From: Sulfurimonas sp.
GTDB lineage: Bacteria; Campylobacterota; Campylobacteria; Campylobacterales; Sulfurimonadaceae
Assembly (NCBI GenBank): GCA_030949825.1
Contig: JAUZSC010000037.1
Coordinates: 124,001 to 188,000, forward strand
Direction: 5' to 3'
Length of the DNA: 64,000 nt
A program made the position numbers and the translations under genes. Position 1 is the stretch's first letter, and each line of letters opens with the position of its first letter. This document shows, piece after piece, positions 32,777-42,820 of this stretch. The notes beneath the pieces were generated by a model. It did not search any database, was not told the DNA's origin, and was given only the letters and a program-made list of their open reading frames with translations.

Positions 32777-34599
32777 AATATTTCAAATTGTAGGTGCTAT
32801 GAACTATTTGTTTGTAGTCTTTCTTAATGCCTTTACTGACTTAGGTCATAAAATAATCATCCAAAACACTATTTTTAAAGTTTATGATGGTGAAACTCAA
32901 ATTATTTTAACAGCTATTGTAAATGCTCTTATTCTTCTTCCTTTTATTTTAATGTTCTCTCCATCAGGTTTTATAGCAGATAAATTTCCAAAAAATACTA
33001 TTATGAAATACGCAGCATTCGCTGCAATACTTATAACACTCGGTATTACTCTATCGTATTACAATGGTTGGTTCTACACAGCATTTGCTTTAACATTTTT
33101 ACTCGCACTCCAAAGTGCAATGTATGGTCCCGCTAAGTATGGATATATCCGTGAGCTTTTTGGAATAGAGAATATTTCAGCAGCAAATGGTGCAGTTCAA
33201 GCAGTAACAACCATCGCGATTTTAGGAGGGATAATATTTTATTCTGTCCTTTTTGAACATTTTTTTAGGGAATACATTTACGAGTCAAGAAGAAGTACTC
33301 AAAATCATAGCACCAATAGGTTGGTTACTTGTTATTGGTTCAATTATTGAATTTATATTAACAATGAGACTTCCAAATAAAAAAGGCTACAAGTGTGAAA
33401 AAATATTTGAAAGTAAAAGGTATGTACGCGGAGAATACCTTTATAAAAATCTAAAAATACTAAGAAGAAAAGAACAGATTGTAGATTCTATTTTAGCACT
33501 TGCCTTATTTTGGTCGATTTCTCAGGTTATTTTAGCAATTTTTGGTGAGTATGCAAAAAGTAAATTAGGCATAACAAATGCAGCAACGGTTCAAGGTATT
33601 ATGGCACTTGCTGTTGTTGGTATAGTTATAGGCTCGATTATTGCAGCTAAGTTTTCAAAGTATTATATAAATATTGGACTGGCTACGGTAGGTTCATTTG
33701 GAATCACAGTGATTGTATTTTTAGTACCCTCAATTACTTCTCTCCCAATTCTAGGTATTTTATTTACTTTATTTGGTGTGTTTTCGGGACTTATAATCGT
33801 GCCACTCAATGCAAAGATTCAGTTTCTTTCTCCTCGTGTACACTTAGGGACTATAATCGCGGGAAGTAACTTTATACAAAATATTTTTATGGTTTTATTT
33901 TTAGCCTTAACAACAATGTTCGCATACTTTGGAATGAACGCAGAGATGCTCTTTTTTGTTATGGGTTTTGTAGGTATTTATTTAACTTGGATTGTGTATA
34001 AAAAATACGAAGCAATGTCCTTTTGGGCTTTAATGCGGTTTATAGCGATACCTCGACATACATACTCTTTTGTAGGTATCCAAAATATTCCAAGTACAGA
34101 TGGTGTACTTCTTTTAGGTAACCATGTTTCATGGTTAGACTGGATTATATTGCAGATTCCTCTGCGAAGACCCATTAACTTTATGATGGACAAAGATATT
34201 TACCATTGGAAGGGTTTTAACTATGTTTTTAGAACAGGAGAAGCTATTCCTGTATCTCCAAAAGCTTCCAAAGATGCTTTTAAAGAAGCCCATCGAAGAC
34301 TTACAGACTCTAAAGTTGTAGGTATCTTTCCGGAGGGTAGCATCTCACAAGATGGAGAACTTGGAAAGTTTTTTAAAGGTTATGAGCTAATAGCAAAAGA
34401 CTATGATGGAGTTATCGTCCCTTTTTATATAGATGGTGTTTTTGGAAGTATGTTCTCAAAATACAAACCTAAAAATAAAAAATCGTTTTTTAGAAGAAGA
34501 AAAATCACAGTGTATTATGGAAAACCAGTATCTAAGCAAACGACAGCAGAAGAGTTAAAAGTAATCATTCAAGGCATGAAAGATGAATACAGCAAATAG
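32748..34599 (+). pseudogene. LplT-like MFS transporter fused to a PlsC acyltransferase, one frameshift
   Basis: Residues about 1-400 are a 12-helix MFS protein like the lysophospholipid flippase LplT (FLNAFTDLGHKIIIQNT, FIADKFPKNTIMKY, AMYGPAKYGYIRELF). Residues about 415-615 are a PlsC-type acyltransferase with NHVSWLDW (HX4D), FPEGSISQDG and VIVPFYIDG. The fusion suggests uptake of lysophospholipid from the periplasm and re-acylation on the inner face. The frame breaks at T7 (33260-33266); with six T the protein reads FEHFLGNTFTSQEEVL without interruption. The true start is probably ATG 32748 rather than 32739. The 3' end overlaps the patatin gene. Likely a sequence error. Confidence 0.82.
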
Positions 34600-36813
34600 C
34601 TTTAAATTTTTAATAGTTTTATTACTCTTTGTCCTCTTTATTCCTAGTAGTCTTTTAGGAGAAAAAAGACCTGTTATAGCACTTGTCTTAAGTGGTGGTG
34701 GAGCTCGAGGTGGAGCACATGTAGGGGTTTTAAAAGTCTTAGAAGAAAAAGAATACCAATAGATATGATTGTCGGAACAAGTATGGGTTCTTTCGTTGGT
34801 GGACTCTATGCATCTGGTAAATCCCTACAAGAGATAGAAACCTTACTTAGAACTACTGATTGGAAAAAATACATTCGAACGGACTATATTCGAGAAGATA
34901 CACCTATGCGAAAAAAAGAGACAGAATACAAGTATCAGGGTAGATTAGGTCTAGGTGTTGATGTAGATAACAATGTTGTTTTACCCACAGGTGTATTTAA
35001 ACGCCAGCCAATGCTTTTAAAGTTTGAAGAAGATTTTGAACATGTAGATAGGATTAAAGATTTTGATAAGTTAGCTATTCCTTTTCGAGCAGTAGCTACA
35101 AATATAAAAAATGGGGAAGCCGTAGTTTTAAAAAGCGGTTCTTTAGCGCAGTCTGTTTATGCTTCAAGTTCGATTCCCGGTGGCTTTCAACCTATAAAAA
35201 TCAATGGCATAGACTTAGTAGATGGTGGAGTAAGCGATAATATGCCCATAGGAGTCGCAAAAAAAATGGGTGCGGACATCATCATTGCAGTGGATGTAAG
35301 TGAGGACTTTGAAAAAGACTTAAATGTAAATTCTTATCTCGTAGTTATGGGACAACTTGTAAATATTTTAATGCGAAAAAATGCGAATGCATCCATTGCA
35401 ACACTCAGTGAAAAAGATATTTTAATTACGCCAAACCTTAAAGGGTTTAGTGGACTCGATGCAGACAAATACAAAGAAATCATTCAAGCTGGTGTTCTTG
35501 TAACAGATGAAATATACCAGACTAAATTAAAGCATCTTTCCTTAGACAGAGAAGAATATGCGACTTACAAAAAGACACATACATATAAAACTAAGACAGA
35601 TGCACAGGTGATAAATAAAATCGTGATTCATAATCCTACTTACATTAGTGATGAAGTGATTTTAGGAAGGCTCAGTCTAAAAGTAGGAGATGCACTTGAT
35701 AAAGAAGTTTTAAGAAGCGATATTTTACACATGTACAATACGGGTGTATTTGATAAGATTGAGCATAAAGTTATTAAAAAAGATGGTGAAAATATCTTAG
35801 AAATTACAACAACTCCAAGTTGGGATAACCATGGTGAGATTCGTTTTGCACTTGCTTTAGAAGATGATTTTGATGGTCACTCAGCCTATTCTCTAAAGTT
35901 TGGCTACACCATGTTTGGTTTAAATAAATACGGTGGAGAATGGAAAAATGACTTAGAAATTGGTAAAAATAAATTATTTTATACAGAGTTTTATCAGCCA
36001 CTAAGCCCGATGCAAAGATTTTATATAAAACCATCTTTAGTGTATGAAAATAAAAATCAACTTATACCCGCGCAGAGTTTTGGTTTGAGTAATAGAGCTC
36101 CGATAGAGACAGGTGTAAAGCGTTATGGAGGAACATTTAGTCTTGGTACATATATGTTTTCTGGTTATGAACTCCAAGGAAGTTTATCTGCTTTTAAAGA
36201 TTCAATTCAATCAGATCTTTTAAGCGTAAATAATTCCTACGATGCAAGACCCTTGAATATATCTTTTAAAATGGATGATTTAGATAATCTGAATTTTCCA
36301 AATACTGGAGCTAAGGCAAAAGTAGTTTGGACGCAGGAAATGGCAGGTCTTGGAAGTGATTATGATTACAAACAGTTTTATATGGACTTAGAAAAACCTT
36401 TTAGCTTGGGATACCATAACCTTACGACATATCTAAAGTACGGTACGACTTATGAGCAAAATGGGGTTCAGTCTGTAGCAGGTTCATATACTTTAGGTGG
36501 TCTTTTTAATCTCTCAGGTTTTGTTCCTTATTCTTTGACAAATGAAAATGTTGCCTTAGCTGTAGTAAAATACAGATATGAAATAAAAAATGGTGGATTC
36601 TTTGGTTCTTTAAATGCACCATTATATGCAGGCTTTAGTGCAGAAATCGGTAACACTTGGGCTACAGGAGATTCGGTTAGTTATAATATGATGCATAAGT
36701 CTGGTACAGTGTATATAGCAGCAGATACTATCTTTGGACCATTTTATTTTGCATACGGTTTTAGTGAAGGTAAAGATAAAACAGCGTATTTATACTTAGG
36801 AGAAAAATTTTAA
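34583..36813 (+). pseudogene. Patatin-like phospholipase with POTRA and Omp85 barrel (PlpD-type), one frameshift
   Basis: This about 743-residue protein matches the type Vd autotransporter PlpD, an outer-membrane phospholipase A. A signal peptide (MNTANSFKFLIVLLLFVLF) is followed by the patatin domain with SGGGARGGAHVGVL (oxyanion), GTSMGSFVGG (catalytic Ser) and LVDGGVSDNMP (catalytic Asp), then a POTRA domain (INKIVIHNPTYISDEVILGR, about 370-445) and a 16-strand-like barrel ending YLGEKF. One A is missing in the A5 tract at 34746-34750; with six A the sequence EEKRIPIDMIVGTSMG is continuous. It starts inside the end of the MFS-acyltransferase gene. Confidence 0.85.
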
Positions 36814-38003
36814 TGATAAAAAAAACAACTTTGATTATTGGGGCAGGCGGTGTTGGACGGGTTGTTGTTCATAAATGCGTACAAAATGCAGATACTTTTG
36901 GAAGTATTGTTCTAGCAAGTCGCACACTCAGTAGATGCGACGCGATTAAATCAGAATTAGCAGATGCAAATATACAAACACGATGCGTAGATGCTGACAA
37001 TACTGATGAACTCATTAGCTTGATTGAAGATATAAAAGCTGACATCGTCATTAATGTTGCACTTCCGTATCAAGACTTGACTATTATGGATGCATGTATC
37101 GCTACACAAACACCGTATCTTGACACCGCAAACTATGAGCATCCAGATGAGGCTAAGTTTGAGTATAAACTTCAATGGGAACGCGACGCGGCATTTAAAA
37201 AGGCTGGGATTATGGGACTTTTGGGTTCTGGGTTTGATCCGGGTGTTACAAATGTATTTTGTGCCTATGCTCAAAAACATTATTTTGATGAGATTCATAC
37301 TATAGATATTCTTGACTGCAATGCAGGTGAACATGGTTACGCTTTTGCAACAAACTTTAATCCTGAAATAAACCTTCGTGAAGTCTCTGCAAATGGACGC
37401 TATTGGGAAAATGGAAAGTGGATTGAGACTGAGCCAATGGAAATTAAGATGCTTTGGGATTATCCTCAAGTTGGAGAAAAAGACAGTTATTTACTCTACC
37501 ATGAAGAGATGGAATCACTTGTCAAACATATAAAAGGATTAAAAAGAATCCGATTTTTTATGACCTTTGGTGAGAGTTATCTAAGACATATGAAATGCTT
37601 AGAAAATGTTGGAATGCTAGGCATCAAAGAAGTTGAACATAAGGGAGTGAAAATTGTACCTATGGAATTTCTTAAAACACTTCTTCCTGATCCTTCTTCT
37701 TTAGGTAAAAGAACTAAAGGCAAAACAAATATTGGTATCGTAGCCGAGGGCATTAAAGACGGAGAAAAGAAGAAGATTTATATTTACCAAGTAAGCGACC
37801 ATGAAAAATGTTTTGAAGAAGTGAACTCACAAGCGGTATCGTACACAACCGGAGTTCCTGCTATGATAGGCGCAAAACTTATGCTTGAGGGTAAGTGGAG
37901 TGGAGATGGAGTTTTTAATATGGAAGAATTTAATCCAGACATATTTATGCAAGAACTGAGCGCTCAAGGTCTTCCTTGGCAGATAAAAGAGCTAGAAGTA
38001 TAA
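36813..38003 (+). CDS. Carboxynorspermidine dehydrogenase (saccharopine dehydrogenase family)
   Basis: The enzyme joins a diamine and aspartate semialdehyde with NADPH to form carboxynorspermidine or carboxyspermidine, the alternative polyamine route found in Campylobacterota and Vibrio. The 396-residue protein has the Rossmann motif LIIGAGGVGRVVVHKC, GLLGSGFDPGVTNVFCAYA, and TTGVPAMIGAKLMLEGKW, in the order of CASDH/LYS1-type proteins. Its ATG overlaps the last base region of the patatin gene (base 36813). The decarboxylase partner lies two genes downstream. Confidence 0.9.
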   Translation: MIKKTTLIIGAGGVGRVVVHKCVQNADTFGSIVLASRTLSRCDAIKSELADANIQTRCVDADNTDELISLIEDIKADIVINVALPYQDLTIMDACIATQTPYLDTANYEHPDEAKFEYKLQWERDAAFKKAGIMGLLGSGFDPGVTNVFCAYAQKHYFDEIHTIDILDCNAGEHGYAFATNFNPEINLREVSANGRYWENGKWIETEPMEIKMLWDYPQVGEKDSYLLYHEEMESLVKHIKGLKRIRFFMTFGESYLRHMKCLENVGMLGIKEVEHKGVKIVPMEFLKTLLPDPSSLGKRTKGKTNIGIVAEGIKDGEKKKIYIYQVSDHEKCFEEVNSQAVSYTTGVPAMIGAKLMLEGKWSGDGVFNMEEFNPDIFMQELSAQGLPWQIKELEV

Positions 38004-38004
38004 A

Positions 38005-38841
38005 ATGAAATACGCCGACTTAGTTAAAACCATAGAATCGCTTCCTCCACTTTCAAACTCTTCAAACTTAATTAAAAAGCTCTACTCTGAGGGTGCGGAC
38101 AATGTAGATATTATTAAGCTTGTGCGAATTATAGAGTCAGATGCTCTGCTCACGGCAAATATCTTGAAAATGATTAATGCCCCTTATTATGGTTTTTCAA
38201 AAAAGATTGCTTCAGTAGCGCAAGCAGTCTCTTTATTTGGCACACATATAGTCTACGGTCTTGTAATCAACTACGCTATGCACGAACAGATTATTGCAAA
38301 AACAAATGCTTACAATATTTCGCCTACAAACTTTAACGATATGTGCCATGTTCAAAGTAATTTGATGATGCAGTGGTATTCTAAAATCGATTTACGCCAT
38401 GCGCAATTTTTAGCACCCTTAGCACTTATTATGGAAAGCGGAAAATTAATTTTAGCCGACGATGTAGTAAAAAGCTCTTATTTGCTAGAGTTTCAACAAG
38501 GTTTGAGGGACTGCAAAGAAATAGAACTTTATGAGAACGAACTTTTTGGAACGACTTCGTACCATATTAGTGGTTTGTTATTTGAGCATTGGAATCTTGA
38601 ACCATTGTATGTGCAGATGCTCAAAAACTTAGATTTTGAAGATGATATTATTAGCGGAAAAATGGAATACTATATAGACACCTTAGATGTAATTCGTACA
38701 GCGGTAAATGTTAAAGAGATTTTAACAGATGCATCTATTGAAAAAGCAAGTATTATCGTTGCAAATTTGGACTTGGATGCAGAGCATTTTAAACATGTAG
38801 CTAAAAGAATTAAAAAGTCTTACGATGCACTTAAAAAATAA
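38005..38841 (+). CDS. HDOD domain protein
   Basis: HDOD is a degenerate HD phosphohydrolase-like domain used in signalling and linked to chemotaxis or stress responses. The 278-residue protein has the family opening SLPPLSNSSNLIKKLY, then LLTANILKMINAPYYGFSKK and IASVAQAVSLFGTHIVYGLV. The HD metal residues are not present. It sits between the two norspermidine genes and overlaps the decarboxylase gene by 17 bp, so it is translated with them. Whether it regulates polyamine metabolism is unknown. Confidence 0.85.
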   Translation: MKYADLVKTIESLPPLSNSSNLIKKLYSEGADNVDIIKLVRIIESDALLTANILKMINAPYYGFSKKIASVAQAVSLFGTHIVYGLVINYAMHEQIIAKTNAYNISPTNFNDMCHVQSNLMMQWYSKIDLRHAQFLAPLALIMESGKLILADDVVKSSYLLEFQQGLRDCKEIELYENELFGTTSYHISGLLFEHWNLEPLYVQMLKNLDFEDDIISGKMEYYIDTLDVIRTAVNVKEILTDASIEKASIIVANLDLDAEHFKHVAKRIKKSYDALKK

Positions 38842-39958
38842 TTTACAAACACCTTATTATATATGTGAGGAAGAGCTTTTAGAAAAAAACCTAGAGATTC
38901 TAAAATATGTTCAAGTACAAAGTGGAGCAAAAATTATTTTAGCACTCAAAGGTTTTGCTATGTGGAGTACATTTCCTCTTGTTTCAAGCTACTTACAAGG
39001 CTGCACTGCAAGTGGACTTCATGAGGCAAGATTAGCACGGGAACAGTTTAACAAAGAAGTACATACCTATTCTCCTGCTTTTAAAGAAGATGAGATTAAA
39101 GAGATAGCATCTCTTTCAGACCATATAGTATTTAACTCAATCAATCAACTTTTAAGATATAAAAACATCGTAAAAGAAGTAAATCCAGACATAGAAATAT
39201 CTTTACGGATAAACCCAGAAGTTTCCTCTTCACCAAAAGATATATACAATCCATGTGGCATCTACAGCCGTCTTGGAGTCACTTTAAAAAACTTTGATAC
39301 AGATATTTTAGAGCATCTCGATGGTCTAAACTTTCATGCACTTTGTGAGCAAAATGTAGATGCTTTAGAAGAAGTTCTTTTGAGTTTTGAGAAAAACTTC
39401 TCCTTGTATTTTAAGAATTTAAAATATATAAATTTCGGAGGAGGGCATCATATAACTAAAAAAGATTATGATGTAGAGAAACTCATTCGAATTATAAAAG
39501 CCTTTAAACAAAAATATAATGTCGAGGTCTATTTAGAACCAGGCGAAGCAGTTGGATGGGAAACAGGGTATTTAGTAAGTAGTGTTTTAGATGTTTTAGA
39601 AAATGGAATGAATATCGCCATCTTAGATACATCAGCAGAAGCACATATGCCAGATACACTAGCAATGCCTTACCGTGCAGATGTTCGAGGAAGTGGCTTA
39701 GCAGGTGAAAAAAAGTATACTTATAGACTAGGTGGAAATACTTGTTTAGCAGGGGATATTATGGGTGATTATTCTTTTGATATGCCTTTAAAGCTTGGTG
39801 ATAAAATTATATTTGAAGACCAAATCCATTATACATTTGTTAAAAATACAACTTTTAATGGAATAAAACTCCCCTCACTAGCACTTTTAAAAAAAGACTC
39901 AACGATACAACTTATAAAAGAGTTTGGATATAAAGACTATAAAAATAGACTGAGTTAA
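38825..39958 (+). CDS. nspC: Carboxynorspermidine decarboxylase
   Basis: NspC is a PLP enzyme (fold III, like DapF-linked LysA) that decarboxylates carboxynorspermidine or carboxyspermidine to the polyamine. The 377-residue protein has the PLP Lys in LALKGFAMW (about residue 41), CTASGLHEARLAREQ, HALCEQNVD, the PLP phosphate loop INFGGGHHI, and an EPGEAVGWETG motif. These match NspC rather than LysA. It is intact and is the last step of the pathway begun at 36813. Confidence 0.93.
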   Translation: MHLKNNLQTPYYICEEELLEKNLEILKYVQVQSGAKIILALKGFAMWSTFPLVSSYLQGCTASGLHEARLAREQFNKEVHTYSPAFKEDEIKEIASLSDHIVFNSINQLLRYKNIVKEVNPDIEISLRINPEVSSSPKDIYNPCGIYSRLGVTLKNFDTDILEHLDGLNFHALCEQNVDALEEVLLSFEKNFSLYFKNLKYINFGGGHHITKKDYDVEKLIRIIKAFKQKYNVEVYLEPGEAVGWETGYLVSSVLDVLENGMNIAILDTSAEAHMPDTLAMPYRADVRGSGLAGEKKYTYRLGGNTCLAGDIMGDYSFDMPLKLGDKIIFEDQIHYTFVKNTTFNGIKLPSLALLKKDSTIQLIKEFGYKDYKNRLS

Positions 39959-39970
39959 AAGGAATGTTAA

Positions 39971-40534
39971 ATGATAGAAGATAAAGAGCGTTGGAACAAA
40001 AGACATATAGAAAAACCTATGCTGCATGAAGTGGCTAAAATAGTTGAAAAATATGGAGAAAAAGCGAATGTAGCAAGGGCTTTAGATATCGCGTGTGGAA
40101 CAGGACGCAATACCCATTTTTTAGAAGCCTTGGGTTTTAGTGTAGATGCAGTTGATTTATCAGACTATGCACTTTCTCAAATTAAAGATACTCCTACTAT
40201 TACAAAAATTGAAACAGACTTAGATACTTATAATTTGAGTGAAAATAAATATGACTTAGTTGTTAATTGTAATTATTTAAACCGTCGTTTGATGTCTCAG
40301 ATTACAAACTCTTTAGTCGATGGCGGTTTAGTTATTTTTGAAACATTTATTGTTGCGCATGATACACCAGAAAGAGGAAGCATGAATCCAGATTATTTAT
40401 TAAAAAAGAATGAACTCTTAGATGCTTTCATAGATTTAGATATTGTGTACTATGAAGAGAGAGATGGTGTTAACTTAAGAGGTGAAAACAACAAGATAGC
40501 TTCTCTTGTTGCGAAGAAAACAAAAGTTAAATAA
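39971..40534 (+). CDS. Class I SAM-dependent methyltransferase (TehB-like)
   Basis: The 187-residue protein has the SAM motif I in ALDIACGTGRNTHFLEALG (about 38-56), motif II acidic residue in VDAVDLSDYAL, and YDLVVNCNYLNRRL. It resembles the TehB/UbiE type often called tellurite resistance or thiopurine methyltransferase. The sequence does not show what it methylates. It is 12 bp after nspC in the same direction. Confidence 0.82.
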   Translation: MIEDKERWNKRHIEKPMLHEVAKIVEKYGEKANVARALDIACGTGRNTHFLEALGFSVDAVDLSDYALSQIKDTPTITKIETDLDTYNLSENKYDLVVNCNYLNRRLMSQITNSLVDGGLVIFETFIVAHDTPERGSMNPDYLLKKNELLDAFIDLDIVYYEERDGVNLRGENNKIASLVAKKTKVK

Positions 40535-40536
40535 TC

Positions 40537-41958
40537 TTACTTATTGTTTTCTTCTACCATGGAATCCAGATATACAAAGAGTTCTGAACTTGCAGTTTCC
40601 ATACCTTCGAAGTTTTTGATAATTTCTTCTCTATTGAGCGGGTCCATAGCAGTATTATTATCAACAAAAGCAATGTTTTTGAGCGCATGTGTATGGACAA
40701 GTGAGTGAGGTTTGTCAGCGGCTTTATATGCATCTGTGCTTCCAAACTCTTCTTTTCCTGTACCTAAATACCATTTACCCAAACGGCATACTTTATGACT
40801 ACCAAATGCCATGACTTTTTTCTCAGATAAAACAGAAGAATAAGCATTTGATTTAAATAAAATATGATCTATTTTAATCAAAATCATAAAAAGTTTATCT
40901 TTTATATAATGACTTGAAGATGAGGACTTAACAGCAGAATCTTTAAATTCAGAAAGTGTATTCTCAAAGTTTTCAACGCTTCGTAGTGCATTTTGAGCAA
41001 TATCAGCAATATTTTGCGAGCTATCTTGAATCTCTCCTGTTTCTTGTTGCAGAGTATTGATTGTAACACTAATCTCTGAAGTTGCTTTTTGTGTTCTCTC
41101 AGCTAGCTTTCTAACTTCATCAGCTACAACCGCAAATCCACGACCATGCTCACCAGCTCTTGCTGCTTCGATGGCTGCATTTAATGCAAGAAGATTCGTT
41201 TGATCTGCAATATCTTTAATAAGTTCTAATATATTTGAAATCTCATTTGTTCTTTCATTAAGTGAACCGATACTCCCATGTGAAGCTGAAAGAAGATCAA
41301 TAAGCGTGTCGTATTCTTCTTTAATCGTATGAATAGAATTGAGACTTTCAATTGCTTTATCTTCTATCTCTTTAACAGTCTCTGCTACACCAACAACATC
41401 ATCAGAACTCGCGATTAAATCTGTTTGAACAATCTTAAGTCCATCTCCAATTCCTCCACCCGTATTATGAAGTAATTCACTCATTTGCCCACGAAGTATC
41501 ATTGTGTAAGCATTTTCTATGGTATCTACTGCATTGTTGATGATAGAGACACTTTGTGTAAATGTGGGATTTAAATCAGCAGAACTAGCATGTATAAATA
41601 CATTGTTGGAAGCATTGGTAATTGAAGTAGATGTTTCCTCCATATACAGACGAAGTTGAGCAAGAAATTTATTTAAGCTTTCTGCCATCATAACCGTTTC
41701 ACCTTGCCCGTATGCTGCGGCTTGTACATTAAAGTCCCCGTCACTTGCTGAGCTTATAGTTTGGGTTAAACCCTCAACACTTTTTTTAACAAACATAAGA
41801 TGATGTCGAAGATAAAGGGCTAAGGAAACATGTAAAAGCGTTAAAGCTAAAAGAGTAAAAGAAAACTCAAGAAGTAAAACTTCTGCAATAAAACCAATAA
41901 GAAAGATGATAATTTGCCAAAAATTTGATTGAGCGACTTTTTGTAGAGATGAATTCAT
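40537..41958 (-). CDS. Methyl-accepting chemotaxis protein with C-terminal CZB domain
   Basis: The 473-residue receptor has two N-terminal membrane helices with almost no periplasmic loop (about 14-48), so it senses signals in the cytoplasm or membrane. The signalling tip is [20 protein letters not shown] with [15 protein letters not shown]. The last 120 residues form a CZB zinc-binding domain: [12 protein letters not shown] (His), [11 protein letters not shown] (Cys) and PHSLVHTH (two His). CZB domains bind zinc tightly through three His and one Cys and respond to zinc or hypochlorite. The gene is convergent with the methyltransferase gene. Confidence 0.9.
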   Translation of the reverse strand: MNSSLQKVAQSNFWQIIIFLIGFIAEVLLLEFSFTLLALTLLHVSLALYLRHHLMFVKKSVEGLTQTISSASDGDFNVQAAAYGQGETVMMAESLNKFLAQLRLYMEETSTSITNASNNVFIHASSADLNPTFTQSVSIINNAVDTIENAYTMILRGQMSELLHNTGGGIGDGLKIVQTDLIASSDDVVGVAETVKEIEDKAIESLNSIHTIKEEYDTLIDLLSASHGSIGSLNERTNEISNILELIKDIADQTNLLALNAAIEAARAGEHGRGFAVVADEVRKLAERTQKATSEISVTINTLQQETGEIQDSSQNIADIAQNALRSVENFENTLSEFKDSAVKSSSSSHYIKDKLFMILIKIDHILFKSNAYSSVLSEKKVMAFGSHKVCRLGKWYLGTGKEEFGSTDAYKAADKPHSLVHTHALKNIAFVDNNTAMDPLNREEIIKNFEGMETASSELFVYLDSMVEENNK

Positions 41959-42036
41959 GGAGACTGTCCTTATAAAATATACTTTTTGTATTATGAAAAA
42001 TTATACCAATAAATATATTTATTCAGCTTAAGTTTA

Positions 42037-42654
42037 CTATAAACCTTCAAGTAAAACTAGCCAAAGCCTATCAACCTCTTTATCATTAAGAAATAAAGAA
42101 GATTGATTTGTGAAAAGTTCATCAAGAGCATCTGCATCAATACTTGGTGTATGGGAACAATAAGGATGCGTAGGAAGATAGGCTCGAATGAGTGAAATAT
42201 CTTTTTTTATCTTTTGTGCACATAAAAAACATATTTTTTCAACATGTAAGCGACCCTCGTGAGCAAGAATTTTTACATAAGATTCTATGGCAATTCTTTT
42301 AGGGTTTTTATGACTCCATTCTTGTGAAGCTTCTTCTATTAAATCATAATAAAAAGTACCGATATCTTCAGCATCTTTGAGGTGTTTATGAAAAAGTGCC
42401 AAATAGTTTTGCCAAGCGCCAAGTTTTTCGTAGTTATGCATCCATTTAAAGCCGATATGAATTACATCTTTGAGTCTATCTATAGTAGTTTTAGAAGATT
42501 TTTCTATCTCGTAGTCAATCTTGAAGCCGATATTAATCGTTCCATGCCGTGCTCCATAAAATCTATAAAGGGTTTGTAAGCTATCCTTAGATATTATAGT
42601 AACTATTAAGTCTTCATCTTTAACTCTGTTAAGATTTATGATGTAACCTTGCAT
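42037..42654 (-). CDS. recO: Recombination mediator RecO (Campylobacterota type)
   Basis: RecO helps RecR load RecA during gap repair. The 205-residue protein starts best at ATG 42654 (MQGYIINLNRVKDEDLIV), matching the N-terminal OB fold of phylum RecO proteins; a longer frame from 42753 adds non-homologous residues. Other recognisable parts are LQTLYRFYGARHGTIN, KLGAWQNYLALFHKHL and the Cys cluster ICFLCAQKIK with HPYCSHTP. It is divergent from gltB. Confidence 0.82.
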   Translation of the reverse strand: MQGYIINLNRVKDEDLIVTIISKDSLQTLYRFYGARHGTINIGFKIDYEIEKSSKTTIDRLKDVIHIGFKWMHNYEKLGAWQNYLALFHKHLKDAEDIGTFYYDLIEEASQEWSHKNPKRIAIESYVKILAHEGRLHVEKICFLCAQKIKKDISLIRAYLPTHPYCSHTPSIDADALDELFTNQSSLFLNDKEVDRLWLVLLEGL

Positions 42655-42744
42655 TTTTTGTTTTATCCTGCTTCTTTTATACACACAGTGTAAATTATTT
42701 AAAATTATTTTACTAAAATAATACTTCTTTAAACCTTTAAAATG

Positions 42745-42750
42745 TATAAT
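42745..42750 (+). promoter_or_regulatory. Possible TATAAT -10 box for gltB
   Basis: A TATAAT on the plus strand lies 70 bp before the gltB ATG. A small palindrome, GTCTAAATAGAC, follows within the likely 5' leader. No -35 consensus is present, as is usual in this phylum. Confidence 0.4.
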
Positions 42751-42820
42751 CAATTCGCTTTGTCTAAATAGACTAAGTTAGATTAAAAGAAGCTTAAATT
42801 TGTAGTATTTGGAGTTAAAT

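Noticed and set aside
36957..37469. 170-codon open frame on the minus strand
   Set aside because: It is antisense to the carboxynorspermidine dehydrogenase gene; composition is that of a shadow frame.
42655..42753. Longer start of recO at 42753
   Set aside because: The added residues do not resemble the OB fold of RecO, while MQGYI at 42654 does.
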